Assembly (NCBI RefSeq): GCF_031143425.1
Contig: NC_090448.1
Coordinates: 331,092,177-331,156,176 of the forward strand
DNA: 64,000 bases
Direction: 5' to 3'
Source: Pleurodeles waltl
Taxonomy: Eukaryota > Chordata > Amphibia > Caudata > Salamandridae
In this document: positions 29,930-41,470 of the stretch, piece by piece
Numbering within the stretch: position 1 is the stretch's first letter
Layout of the letters: every line of letters starts with the position of its first letter
Translations under genes and position numbers: made by a program
Notes under the pieces: generated by a model
What the model was told of the DNA's origin: nothing
Databases searched by the model: none
What the model saw: the letters and a program-made list of their open reading frames with translations, nothing else

Positions 29930-31100
29930 ATGTCTGATTCAGAGGTCAGAACCCAGGAGCTTGACCTGGAACCTTATGAGATATATACCTATGACCAATT
30001 AAGGAAACTCTGCAGACTTTACAAAATTCAGACTGGAAACAGCCCCAAAACAGGGAAACTTAGGTTTGTGGTCCAGTATAAAAGAGATAACCCCCAGATG
30101 AAAATGATGATGAGCCATCTGTGGTGGGTGAAGATCCTGTGGAGAATGGGGATGAGGGTAGCTCCTCTTCCCTCAGCAGCTCTAGAGCAACCACAGAAAC
30201 AGACCTGGATATTGCCAGGATGACCAAGAGGCTGGCCTTAGAGAGGCAGGCAGCTCTTAGAAATAGAGAAACAAAGAAAATCAGTTGGGCCTAGGACCCA
30301 TCTCTGGTGGCAGCATACTAATAAAAAGGCAGGAGGAGATACCTTTCAACGTAAGACTCCCAAAAGGAGTTGTACCCCCCCCCTTTAACCAGGAAGGAGA
30401 TGATATTCAGAAATGGTTCATTACCTTTGAAAAAGCCTGCATTGGGAGGGATGTCCAAAAGAAGCACTGCAGCACTCTACTATGCGAATTACTCTCAGAA
30501 AAGTGTAGGGATAGGCTCCTGACACTGAGTGAAACAGATCCTAAATCCTATGACCCCATGAAGAGTAGCCTGATTGAGGGCTTTGGATTTACCACTGAGG
30601 AATAACGCATAAAATTTAGGGGTCTCAAAAATCCCAGAGTCAGCCCTGGGTAGAATTTGTGGACTTCTCAGTATAAATGCTAGGTGGTTGGTTAGAAGGC
30701 AACAAGGTACATGATTATGAAGGGCTGTACAATTTATTGATGAAGAACACCTTTTGAGTAATTGTGTGCATGACAAGTTGCACCAGTACCTAGTAGATTT
30801 GGGGCCAGCCTCCCCCGAAGACTTTGGGAGGAAGGTTGATCATTGGGTGAGAACTAGGGTGTCCAGAACTAGAACTGGAGGGGGTGACCAAAAGAAAGAG
30901 ACAGGGAAGCCCCCTAGAGAAAAAGATGGAGCACCCCAGAAATAAAGAAAAGAAGTCCTTAGGCCCACAAAAATCTGTCCAGGAGTGTGGGCTCAAAGAC
31001 ACCTCACAAAACAAAGGTGGGTACTGGAGTAAATACCTGGATGCCACTAAGGCATTGTGCCACAACTGTCAAAAGCCAGGGCACCTCACCAAGCATACTT
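29930..31100 (+). pseudogene. Element D gag, frameshifted
   Basis: Begins MSDSEVRTQELDLEPYE and TYDQLRKLCRLYKIQTG, a SAP-like N-terminal motif. After a frame change comes VVPPPFNQEGDDIQKWFITF, an arginine/lysine-rich spacer and a degenerate zinc knuckle CHNCQKPGHLTKHTSS at about 31058-31105, with the last Cys lost. Stops at about 30605 and 30945 and at least two frameshifts show decay. Confidence 0.7.
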
Positions 31101-31750
31101 CTAGTCCCAAAAACAGACCCACTGGCATGCCCCAAGGGGTAACCAGTGTAGCCACTGGGGATGACACCTCAGATGAGGAGGTCCTTATAGCCTTTAACTG
31201 GAAAGTGGACCCCACAGGTGAGTTGGAGATTCCAGAGGGGAGTAGGCACTTCCACCACCTACTGGTGAATGGAATCCCAACTACTGCCTTGAGAGTCACC
31301 TCTGCCAGTCACACAATTGTGCATGACAGGCTGGTGCTCTCAAACCAGTATATCCCACAAGAGACTGCCAGGGTAAGGGTTATTCTAGGGAAAGTCACTG
31401 ATAGGCCAGTAGCTGTACTGCCTATGGAGATAGGTGGGTCCCTTAGCTGGATAAGGGTGGTAGTCAGTACAGACCTCCCCCTTGGCTGTCTCCTTGAAAA
31501 TGACCACCCAGAGGATGGCCAGAGCCCACAAGATGAACTGGTCCAGTGCCAGCCCTGTCCCGTGGATTCTGGAGGTGCTGGCCCTGCAGTGAGTGCAAGT
31601 AAGCCCCAGAAGAAAAAGGGAAAGCAGAAGAAAGGGAAAGATGGTCAACCTTTAGCTAAGGCACCAGAGAGACAAGGGGTTTCTAATTCATTAGGGAAGA
31701 ACTCCACTGTTAGAACTGATAAAGCCCAGCTAGACCCCAAGACAGCCTGA
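31101..31750 (+). pseudogene. Element D protease region, active site lost
   Basis: The same frame as the zinc knuckle continues to EGSRHFHHLLVNGIPTTALR and VTSASHTIVHDRLV. In gypsy proteases this position reads DTGASHTIV or similar, so the catalytic Asp and Gly are replaced. The end has a Lys-rich run (KKKGKQKKGK). The remaining ~400 bases before the LTR carry no RT or integrase motif. Confidence 0.65.
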
Positions 31751-32144
31751 TTAGTCAGGCACTTGCTCAGCCTGAGTTGGTAGCTCCTCAGCTGGCAGAA
31801 AGGAGAGTGGAAGGAGGGTGTTCTCTGCAGGATGTAGAGATCCCCCTCTCCCTTACAGCATAGAGGCACCCTGAACCCAAAGAAGCCTGTAAGTTAGCGC
31901 TGGTGGGCACCTCTGACCCCAAGACAGAAGGGAAAAGTGTAGACACTGGTGGTTCAGGTATAAGACATTTCAGACTGGGTCCTATAGCTGTTGAGTTAGG
32001 TCAGTTCCCTAAAGGGAATGACCTGGACAGTAGGTTGTGAGGCAGAGTAGGCCCTGCAACTAACCAGCCTGTTTCACTTCTCGTCCTCGCCTGACAGACT
32101 AGGAAGCCTCTCCCAAATATTTACTGAGTGTACTAGCCTGTGGG

Positions 32145-32160
32145 CTGGGGTGGGGGGAGT
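32145..32160 (+). promoter_or_regulatory. Element D polypurine tract
   Basis: ggggtggggggagt lies immediately before the LTR start TGTGTGGAAAACTGG at 32161. Confidence 0.75.
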
Positions 32161-33565
32161 TGTGTGGAAAACTGGCACCTTGTTGCAGTAACCCCCCCCC
32201 CCCACTGTTTGCCTGGTTTCTGATTGCAGCTTGGACTGGAGTGCACTGGAATACTGCTAACCAGGTTCCTAGTGCCAGTGTTGTTTCCCTAAAACATTGT
32301 AGAGGTAATTGGATAAACCTTTAGCTACCACTATAAGTCCCTAGTAAAAGGTACTTAGGTACCCAGGGCATGGGGTACTATGGGTAGGCCCCGAGGACAG
32401 CAGCACTGACTGTGCCACATACTAGGGTCATGCATCCAGATGCAGCCAGCACTGCCATTGCAGGCTGAGTGTCCTGGTGCAAACCTAAAACTCAATCTCG
32501 GCATGACACTGTCTGTGTGCCTGTCCAACATACACTGCATTTACTATGGGTAAGAATCCCCTCTGGCTGGCCTTATAGGCTTAAGGCAGTGTGCTCCATA
32601 TTATATCTGCCTGAGCAATATACCCCCGCTGTGTCTTTGCCAAACCTGGGACATAGTGAGTGAACAGAGCAGCCATTTTCATGTATGTGCTGGACACTGG
32701 TCAACACAAGTTTCCCAGATACATAATGGCTACTCTGAACCCTGGGTTGATTGGTATCAAACAACTCAGAATGATAAATCCAAACTGGTACCAGTATTGG
32801 ATTTATTATGAAATGTACCCACAAGTCACCTTAGAGGTGCCCCCTGCAAAAGCTAACTATCCTGGAATAGTTGCTGACTGGTTCCAGCTAGACTGCCACA
32901 TCCAGGCAGCCAATACACAAACCTTGGGGGAGAGCCCTGTCTCTCTGGTTTGTAAAACAATGCCCTTTCTGGGTGGAGGAGCTAACACCTCCTCCGTCAG
33001 GAATGTGCACTGCCAGGCTACTACCCTTGAAACTCGATCCCCAGGCCTGCTGCTAGCAGCAGATGACCTCCCCCTTTCAAACCCCCACTTTTGGAGGGAG
33101 CAAAGGTGGGAAACCACACAAAGGGTAGGAGGAGTGGCCTCACCTAGCATACACCCCCCCTAAGGTGTTGCCTGCGAAGTGGACCCTCAAATTCAGTTTC
33201 CTCCATCTTGGAATGGAGAGAATTAGCCAATTAGGTTTAGGGTAGTGACCTTTCGCACAGAAAGTGGACACTGTAGTGGGTGTAGCCACCCAAGGGTAAG
33301 TGACTCATTGGGCACTTCCAGGATCCCCCTAAAACGCCCACTAAATTCAGTATTTAGTAGGCACCCCTAGACCAAAAAATCAGATTCATCAGGAAGAAAA
33401 GAAGCCAGCACCAAAGAATCCAACAGCACCAGAACAGAGGATCTGCTGTTCCAGAAGAGACTCTGAGACCCCTACTTGCTGCACCAGAGTCCCGACAACC
33501 GCCACTGCAGAGGATCTTACTACTGGATCAACCTCAAAAGACCCAGAGGACCTCCAGGCTTCGCA
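32161..33565 (+). repeat. Element D 3' LTR, truncated at its right end
   Basis: Starts TGTGTGGAAAACTGGCACC after the polypurine tract. From about 32642 it parallels 27644 onward. Similarity stops at about 33565 (aggcttcgcagcagc), where other sequence begins. Confidence 0.75.
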
Positions 33566-34105
33566 GCAGCAAATTTAACTCAGGCGCAGGGGGAAACACA
33601 AGGGTGAGCCATATTCTAGTAAATACTGCGCATCCCTGCATTTTTTAAATGACGGTGCGCAAAGCTGCCAAATTTGGCACAGCAACGTGCACTGTGATTT
33701 TCTGTAAATCGGGCCATATGTGATAAATAGTGGATGTGGTAGTGAGGAGTAGAGGAAAACAAATAGTTTTAGGAGCTGACTAAAATGCGAGTGGGATGTG
33801 GTTGAAGGTGGGAGGCTTTAAGGTCTTGAATAAATGAGGTTGTACATGTGGTTAAAGGGCTCCTATCCAGATGATTATTTGTAGTTCAGATTGTGATCAT
33901 CCAAGAATGTGGTTCAGGAATGAGAGAATTCCAATGGAAAGGATGCAGAAGGAACAGCCGGCCATACCCAGAAAGAAGAATAGACAATTAAACAAGAACA
34001 AGTTTGTGATGCGTTAGGTGAATAAATTAAAGAAAAGAGATGAGGGAAAGGATAGAAAGTTCACAAGTCCTGAAAGTGTCTTAAGAACAGAATGACCAGT
34101 TATGG
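33566..34105. other. Unassigned stretch
   Basis: 33600-33720 (ctgcgcatccctgcatttttt, acggtgcgcaaagctgcc) has the look of a short interspersed repeat, but I cannot name it. No gene seen. Confidence 0.35.
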
Positions 34106-34517
34106 CCAACAGTAATGTGCCCCCATGGGGAGCGACCCTTACACAAGGGGCTGCCCCCCCCAAACAAAACACACACACACCAATCCATGGTGTCAAGAGG
34201 GTTCTGCCACCAGGGGGCAGATTGGCCTAACAAAAATAGGCTGATCTGCCCCCAAGGGGGGCAGAAATGGCCTAAATACAATTTGCCCCCCAGGGGAGCG
34301 ACCCTTGTCTAAGGGGTTGCTCCCCATACATAAAAACATAAAATAAATAGAAAAATATATATATCCCTGCTGTCTATAGGTTTATGCCCCCGGGGGCAGA
34401 CCCGCCTAATTATATTAGGCCGATCTGCCTCCGGGGGGGGCAGATAAGACCTAAACATATTCTGTCCCCCCCCCGGGGAGTGGCCCTTGCCAAAGGGGCA
34501 GCTCCCCTTATGCGTTA

Positions 34518-34577
<60 letters not shown>

Positions 34578-35155
34578 CCCTGGTGTTATATTAGGCCGAT
34601 CTGCCCCCAGGGGGGGCAGAAATGGCCTAAAAATAATTTGGCCACTCGGGAGTGACCCTTGCCTAAGGGGTCGCTTCCCACACATAAAAAAATAATAAAC
34701 AAAAAAAATTATCCCTGGTGTCTAATGGTTTTCTGCCCCCAGGGGTGCAGAAATGGCCTAATTTGGGCTCCTGGGGAGTGGCCCTTGTCCAAGGGGCCGT
34801 TCCCCTTATGCGCAAGTATGAATAATAATCCCTGGTGTCTAGTGGTTTCGGACCCCGAGGGCAGAGCGGCCTAATTATATTAGGCCGATCTTCCCCCAGG
34901 GGGTGGCAGAAATGGCCTAAAAATAATTTGGCCCCCGGGAGCGACCCTTGCCTAAAGGATCGCTCCCAAAACATAAAAAAATAAAAATAAACACAAAAAA
35001 AATATCCCTGGTGTCTAGTGGTTATTAGGCAGATCTGCCTCCAGAGGGCCGGAAATGGCTTAAAAATCATTTGCCTCCTGGGGAGCGGCCCTTGCCAAAG
35101 GGGCCGCTCCCCTTATGCGCAAGTATGAATAAAATAAATAATCCCTGGTGTCTAG
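34106..35155. repeat. Hairpin-rich satellite, seven copies, left part
   Basis: A ~125-180-bp unit recurs with its gagcgaccctt or gagtggccctt motif near 34131, 34296, 34477, 34649, 34775, 34939 and 35081. Within a unit nearly everything pairs: GGAGCGACCC with GGGTCGCTCC, GGCCTAAT with ATTAGGCC, and CTGCCCCC with GGGGGCAG. Units end tccctggtgtctagtgg. A TA microsatellite occupies 34517-34573. The array is interrupted by a solo LTR and resumes at 37223. Confidence 0.85.
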
Positions 35156-35689
35156 TGTCAACATCAGGACAGTGCGCGCTCTACAAGCGACTAAAATGCA
35201 GAAACCCAGTCTTTATGCAAGAGCATAATTCATGCATTGTGTTTATATGCAGTTTGTTAACCTTTTGCATTGCAGAGTTTTACCTTGAAACGACTATTAA
35301 TGATGTTTGCAAATAATGTTCATTTGCAAGGTATTGCTGCAGGCTTACAGAGTGTATCGGGGTGTGGTCCCTTTCTAGGACCTTCTGGAAGCTTTCCCTG
35401 CAGCATGACTGGGTGTGGTTTGTGGGCTTGGCCAGACTCTATATAAGGGAGCCAGCCCAGCTCCACGTGCTCACTATTCAGAGGTCCCGGTGCAGAGCAG
35501 CAGCAACTTCCTGAGCTCCTGTTCCAGAGGCCTACCTTGATGTTCCAGGCCTGCCCCCCATTCTCTTGGTGATCCTTGAGCAGGGTGGTAAGACGGAGGT
35601 CGGGCTGGGCCCCCGACCCCGTTCAAAAAGACTCTTGAGTTTTGGGGCCTACTCGTGAAACTTTCATAGTACGCTAATCATTGCTCTGA

Positions 35690-36140
35690 TGTAAATCTTT
35701 GTGTTCAGATCGGCAAAGGCTTGCGCGATCATTTCATGGCATTTACATATTCTTGTTAGAATCTGCAGTGTGCGCGATTCATTTCCCGCAAGTAAAACTT
35801 GGTGTTCAGATCGGCAAAGGCTTGCTCCATCATTTCATGGCATTTACATATTCTTGTTAGAATCGGCAGTGTGCGCGATTCATTTCCCGCAAGTAAAACT
35901 TGATGTTCAGATAGGCAAAGGCTTGCGCAATAATTTCATGGCATTTACATATTCTTGCTAGAATCTGCAGTGTGCGCGATTCATTTCCCGCATGTAAAAC
36001 TTGGTGTTCAGATCGGCAAAGGCTTGCGCAATCATTTCATGGCATTTACATATTCTTGTTAGAATCGGCAGTGTGCGCGATTCATTTCCCGCATGTAAAA
36101 CTTGGTGTTCAGATCGGCAACAGTGTGCGCGATCATTTCA
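35690..36140. repeat. ~108-bp tandem repeat in the solo LTR, four to five copies
   Basis: Unit with gtgttcagatcggcaaaggc, ttgcgcgatcatttcatggc, atttacatattcttgttag and aatctgcagtgtgcgcgatt. Copies start near 35702, 35800, 35903, 36005 and 36106. Confidence 0.85.
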
Positions 36141-36479
36141 TGGCAATTAAAAACTTTGATGTGTAATGTTTGTTGAAGTGCACACGTTGATCCTGAGCCT
36201 ATGGATTTCCTGTGAAGATGATAAATTCAAAACGTGACGTTCTTTGTGTATATTAAGTACCTAGAACAATTCCAATTGTTTTTCCAGGGAATGTTTCAGA
36301 TTGTCTTGTCCTCATGCTAAAGATGCAGTGTTTGTTCTGAAACATTATTCTAGAAGGTTCTTGCATTTCTAGACTGTATGTGATATTTCATGAAAAGCTA
36401 ATTTGAAACATTGTATTAACCCATTCTTGATTTTTTCCAGGTACCTAGATTTCTTGAGGCCTAGTTAGAGTCTAGTTCT

Positions 36480-37010
36480 AGGCCATTCATGTTTCTTCAG
36501 TCTGAGTGTTATTTAATGTTCTGAGTATCATTGAACCCTAGATTCAACAGAGTGTTATTTCATGTTCCGAGCATCATTGAACCCTAGATTCAACAGAGTG
36601 TTATTTCATGTTCCGAGCATCATCGAACCCTAGATTCAACAGAGTGTTATTTGATGTTCCTAGAAACATTGAACCCTAGATTCAACAGAGTGTTATTTCA
36701 TGTTCCGGGTATCATTGAACCCTAGATTCAACAGAGTGTTATTTCATGTTCCGAGCATCATTGAACCCTAGATTCAACAGAGTGTTATTTCATGTTCCGA
36801 GCATCATCGAACCCTAGATTCAACAGAGTGTTATATTCATGGTCCGGGTATCATCGAACCCTAGATTCAACAGAGTGTTATTTGATGTTCCTAGAAACAT
36901 TGAACCCTAGATTCAACAGAGTGTTATTTCATGTTCCGGGTATCATTGAACCCTAGATTCAACAGAGTGTTATTTCATGTTCCGAGTATCCCTAGATTCA
37001 ACAGAGAGTT
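36480..37010. repeat. ~47-60-bp tandem repeat in the solo LTR, about ten copies
   Basis: Unit gattcaacagagtgttattt, catgttccgagcatcattg and aaccctagattcaac, with a few variants (ctagaaacattg). Higher-order repetition is visible: a run of several units recurs. Confidence 0.85.
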
Positions 37011-37222
37011 TTTATGAAACTCAATGTGATTATCTCTTGATATTGTGTTGTTTAACCTTTTGCTTCCTACAGGTCTCCTTCCCAGCTGTTCCCTACCTAA
37101 TCCCTTTTTCCCCCACTTGGACTCTCTCAGGCTCTGTGATATTTCTATCAGAGTTTTGGAGCTGTCTTGTGGTGGTTATGTTGGGAACGTGCGCAGGCCC
37201 CGAGGATCTGGTCTCCCTGACA

Positions 37223-37640
37223 TCTAGTGGTTTTCTGCCCCCTCCCGGGGCCTAGAAATAATTTGCCCCCCTGGGGAGCAGCCCTTGCCCAAGGGGCCAC
37301 TCCCCTTATTGAAATCCCCCCCAAAAAATCCCTGGTGTCTAGTGGGCATTTTAAATGCTAAGAGGGGCATGAAAGGAGAGGAAAGGCCTTTCCTCTCCTT
37401 TCATGCCTCTCTGCCCCCTCCACGTGATAGGAGGAGATCGCCACGGGGGATCAGGGGTGGAAGGGGAAGCAATTCCCCTTCCATCCCTGCCCAGGGGAGG
37501 GGGTGCTTGGCCATCAGGGGGAGCGCTAGCGCTCTCCCCAGGGGCCCATAGCAGGACGAGCTGGTCTCATCCTCGGCACCGGGCAACCGTTGCCTAGGGC
37601 AAGACCAGCTCGTCCTGGGCACCCTAGGGGTTAATAATTA
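37223..37640. repeat. Hairpin-rich satellite, right part with a chain of palindromes
   Basis: 37223-37345 is one more satellite unit (gagcagcccttgccc at 37276). 37346-37617 then carries a different run of inverted repeats: a 40-base palindrome at 37367-37406 (GCATGAAAGGAGAGGAAAGG and its complement), gtggaaggggaa pairing with ttccccttccat at 37456-37484, ggggagcgctagcgctctcccc at ~37518-37540, and GGACGAGCTGGTCT with AGACCAGCTCGTCC at about 37553-37616 enclosing GGCAACCGTTGCC. Confidence 0.8.
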
Positions 37641-38289
37641 CCTTCAGAATTTAGAAAGCAAGTATCTTGGCCAAGAAGCATTGCTAATTTTTTTTATTGC
37701 AGTGCAGGAAATATAGCTAAATATGGAGCAACCCTCTTAGAGGGAAATTTGGCATAGCTTCTTAATGCAGACATCTGTTCTAGGCTCCCTGAGTGCAGTG
37801 CAGTGGCACTTAGGATCAGGGCCGGGTTGGCCGTATCGGGCACTGGGTATTTCCCTGGGAGGCTGGGGGGCAATTTTACAATGGTGCTGTCGTATCTGCC
37901 CCAGTAACAAAAGCAGCAAGCCAGCATAATCCACTCACTCTCATTTCCAGCCTCCCAGGGCTAGCCTTGCTTCACACTTGCACTCAACTGCTGTTTTTGT
38001 TGGGGCTGGTTTGACAAATTTGTTAGGGCTGGTTTGGGTTCCCAGTCTGGCCCTGGTTAGGATGATTTTAATTGTTATCTCTATCTCTGCTGTGCGAGGG
38101 TCTATATGCACACAGCTAAGTCTTTTGGCTTTACTTCTCTCAGAGATTCTGCTTTCAAAGCTATTTTTTCTCTTTACTTGGTGTCTTGGTGTCACAATCA
38201 ACCACTAACCTCTAGATTTGCATGTTGCTGTAAAACTGACATGGACCACATCAGTGTCCTTTCCCAGCAACAGTACCAAACACATTTAA
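37641..38289. other. Unassigned stretch, possible short interspersed repeat
   Basis: 37810-38055 has ggatcagggccgggttggcc, gggcactgggtatttccctg and ggttcccagtctggccctgg near its ends, a pattern seen in short repeats, but I cannot assign it. No gene seen. Confidence 0.35.
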
Positions 38290-39058
38290 GATTGTCTGAC
38301 TCCTTTTGGTGGTACTAACTTGTCATCTCTCATTAGAAGACTGCTTAAACAGAGAGTTCATCATAAATCTTCCAATAAGGCTGACATGGAGTCTGTAGAG
38401 ATGCTTCAATAGGCCAACCCCTGCTTACGTAAGATATAATATGCTTTGTCACTTCTTCTTGGTCCATTTCCGTTTTCCATTCTTCCTCAGACAGGGCACA
38501 CCGCTCTTCCTAATCCATTGCAGCAATCAAATTATTTTCATCCACCCCTACATCCCCTTCATTCACACCATTGGACGGTGAAAGCAAATCTAGACAAGAA
38601 ATCAGCTTGAACATTTTTAGAACCTTGAATATGTAATATCTCAAACTAATATTGTAAAAGTTCTTTGGTCAATCTTGCATTTCTGGGAATTTGCTCTTTC
38701 ATTTTATCACCCAACAAGATGTCAACAAGGGGTTTATGATTGGTACAAACCAAAACTTTGTTCCCCAAATTTATGGGTTAAACTTTTGTATCACCCACTA
38801 ACATAAAAGGAGCTCCTTTTTAATAGTGAAATAATGAGTCTCTGCCTCCCTCGGATCTCAACACACAGTATTCTCTGTTGCACACATCAACAGTAGCACA
38901 ACCCTTGAGCTCAATATTGATTGGTTTCAAAATACTAGAACTTGACAATTGTTTTTGACTCATTCAAATGACTCCTGACAAATGTCATTCCACTTGAAAG
39001 ATACATTCTTCTTCAGGAGAATAGTGAAGGGTTTTATATGAGCTGCATAATCTGGAAT
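38290..39058 (-). pseudogene. Gypsy element B, RNase H part (left of the nested insertions)
   Basis: Minus-strand translations give IPDYAAHIKPFTILLKKNVS and FKWNDICQESFE, the RT-RNase H connection of gypsy elements, then CNREYCVLRS and NHKPLVDILLGDK from RNase H, and NVQADFLSR at its end. Several stops and frameshifts. The frame joins FIP at 39058 to the matching YYCFIP on the far side at 50248, so this is one gene cut by the solo LTR. Integrase is missing. Confidence 0.8.
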
Positions 39059-39865
39059 TGTTGGAAAATGGGTTATTGGTAAGGGCAGGTAGGTACCTAC
39101 ACCTAGCAATAGGCCACTAACCTCCACTAAGGTCCAGTTAGGTCTCAGTAAATTAAACCCAGCTCAACCCTTGGTAGCTTGGCAACGAGTGTCAAGGCTT
39201 AACTTAGGAGACAGAGTGTAAAGCATTCAAATATCACAAAACAGTAATTAAATAAAACACAGGAAACAGGTTAAAAATCCAAAACCAATTTATAAAAATA
39301 GATTATATTTTTATCTTTAAAATGACACCAAAACGAATAAAATCAGATAAGGGGAACCGGAGATATGAATTTGTAAAGAATTATTATTTTTTTAGCGCCT
39401 AGAAACAAAAAGCACCAATCGGGTCATCTGGTTGCACCTCGACCGGGGCAAAGTCAAAGTTTCAGGCCGACCGCGATGGAGCCCTGCTCGGCTACAGGCC
39501 GCGGGAGGCCTCGGTTAAAATGTTACCTTCACACTTAGGGGGTCATTCCAACCCTGGCGGTCGGTGTTAAAGCGGCGGCCAACCCGCCAACAGGCAGGCG
39601 GTCAAAAAAATGGAATTCTAACCCTGGCGGGAACCGCCAACATAGACCGCCACTTTAACACTCCGACCACCACGGCGGGACAAACAAACAGCGCGGCGGT
39701 CACCGCCAACAGGCAGGCGGCAGACAATGTACCGCACACCCTATCACAACTCACCAATCCGCCACCTTTTCCGGGGCGGGAGCCCCGCCGATAAAAACAC
39801 GGCGGAAACAGACTACGAACGGGAAAACGCTCACCTCTACACACTCCACGAGGAATCTGGACAGC

Positions 39866-39948
39866 ATGGAACCCGAATTAAACATCCTACCAGCTATTGT
39901 CTACCTGCTCCTCTACCAGGAGCACGAACGCCGGCGCAGAAGACTACG
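39866..39948 (+). CDS. Harbinger copy 2 transposase, exon 1
   Basis: 83 bp, ATG to ACG|GTGAGTAC. MEPELNILPAIVYLLLYQEH then an Arg-rich run. Same length, phase and donor as copy 1 despite many base differences, which supports a real coding exon. TATA-like GATAAAAAC at 39790-39798. Confidence 0.75.
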
Positions 39949-40440
39949 GTGAGTACTGCACCTACGACACAGGGGAGGGGGGAGGAGAAAAGGTTACGGG
40001 CACACACATACGCGACACACCCACCCCCCCACACCCCCCCAACTATCTACACACCAATGCAGAGCAACAAGTCAGAGTGACGCCCCCCAAACCCCACGGA
40101 AGAATGCAAAGACAAAATAAAATGATCATTAAAATTGAAGTATATTATAGCATATTTGAAGTTAAGTGAAATATGAAATATATAAATAAAATATATTAGA
40201 ACATGAACAATAGATACATAGCTCCAAAGTCCGGCCCATATTGGCTTTCATCCATTGTTCGTGGGCCAATGGGCCTAAACACATGGGCAAAGCCCACACA
40301 CGAGACCCGATTCCATTGGAGAGAACACTGCAGGGGCATCAGATAGCAAAACTACAGGCACCTCAGGGGGAAGGGGGGGCACCTCAGCCAGATGAGTCCA
40401 CGACGCCAGATCCACGAGGGGCCTCCATGGCCACTGTTCA

Positions 40441-40665
40441 ATCCTGGGGAGTGCAAAGCCACAGTCTCACAAGTCTCTACAGTGGGTGGGTTGCCCACTG
40501 TTCCATTCTGGGGAGTGCAAAGCCACAGTCTCTCAAGTCTCTACAGTGGGTGGGTTGCCCACTGTTCCATTCTGGGGAGTGCAAAGCCACAGTCTCTCAA
40601 GTCTCTACAGTGGGTGGGTTGCCCACTGTTCCATTCTGGGGAGTGCAAAGCCACAGTCCATCAAG
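40441..40665. repeat. 64-bp tandem repeat, ~3.5 copies
   Basis: Unit with ctggggagtgcaaagccac, agtctctcaagtctctac and agtgggtgggttgcccactg. Starts near 40441, 40505, 40569 and 40633. Homologous to 18489-18655. Confidence 0.88.
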
Positions 40666-40754
40666 TGGATTAGAGACTCCACTGGTTCTGGCGGAGGCAT
40701 GGTGCCCAGAGTGCTTCGTGAAGCCATGGCCGACACAGATCCGGCCTTGCCAAT

Positions 40755-41470
40755 GGCCCTGCGGTGCTTGAGATGAAGGGCCCAGCGGAGCGGTGCTTGA
40801 GAGGAAGGGCCCAGCGGAGCAGTTCAGAGACGGCGCTGCCCAGCGGAGCGGTGCTTGAGAGGAAGGGCCCAGCGGAGCGGTGCTTGAGAGGAAGGGCCCA
40901 GCGAAGCAGTTCAGAGACGGCGGTGCCCAGCGGAGCGGTGCTTGAGAGGAAGGGCCCAGCGAAGCAGTTCAGAGACGGTGGTGCCCAGCGGAGCGGTGCT
41001 TGAGAGGAAGGGCCCAGCGGAGCGGTGCTTGAGATGAAGGGCCCAGCGGAGCGGTGCTTGAGAGGAAGGGCCCAGCGGAGCGGTGCTTGAGATGAAGGGC
41101 CCAGCGAAGCAGTTCAGAGACGGCGGTGCCCAGCGGAGCGGTGCTTGAGAGGAAGGGCCCTGCGGAGCAGTTCAGAGACGGCGGTGCCCAGCGGAGCGGT
41201 GCTTGAGAGGAAGGGCCCAGCGGAGCGGTGCTTGAGAGGAAGGGCCCAGCGGAGCAGTTCAGAGACGGCGGTGCCCAGCGGAGCGGTGCTTGAGAGGAAG
41301 GGCCCAGCGGAGCAGTGCTTGAGAGGAAGGGCCCAGCGGAGCAGTTCTTGAGATGAAGGGCGCAGCGGAGCAGTGCTTGAGAGGAAGGGCCCAGCGGAGC
41401 AGTTCAGAGATGGCGGTGCCCAGCGGAGCGGTGCTTGAGAGGAAGGGCCCAGCGGAGCGGTGCTTGTCAC
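40755..41470. repeat. 29-bp minisatellite, about 25 copies of two interleaved variants
   Basis: Variant 1: gcggtgcttgagaggaaggg then cccagcgga. Variant 2: gcagttcagagacggcggtg then cccagcgga. Both are 29 bp and are arranged in irregular alternation. 41470-41610 continues as a ~30-bp gcggtgcttgtcacggcgg form. Copy 1 has a smaller relative at 19055-19410. Confidence 0.9.

Larger units (their letters stand above)
27644..33565 (+). mobile_element. Ty3/gypsy-type element D, deleted for RT and integrase, both LTRs truncated
   Basis: Plus orientation. 27644-28580 and 32642-33565 are direct repeats (gtgagtgaacagagcagcc, gtgctggacactgg and further). They are the overlapping parts of a 5' LTR lacking its start and a 3' LTR lacking its end. 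Between them lie a TGG-starting primer-binding site, gag, a damaged protease and a polypurine tract, but no RT, RNase H or integrase. The intact LTR would be about 2.5 kb, as in the related solo LTR at 39059-50242. Confidence 0.8.
35156..37222 (+). mobile_element. Solo LTR (sushi-like), 2.07 kb, TSD TCTAG
   Basis: Starts TGTCAACATCAGG, ends CTCCCTGACA, and is flanked by TCTAG at 35151-35155 and 37223-37227. Its TATA box CTATATAAGG is at 35439-35448. The motif GTGCTCACTATT at 35467-35478 occupies the start-site position and matches that of the complete chromovirus. No internal region, so it is a recombination product. Two internal tandem arrays (35690-36140, 36480-37010) account for about half its length. 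Confidence 0.88.

Noticed and set aside
35156..35600. GC-rich start of the solo LTR as a tRNA-derived SINE
   Set aside because: No A and B boxes with proper spacing. The TATA box, TG...CA ends and 5-bp duplication identify an LTR.
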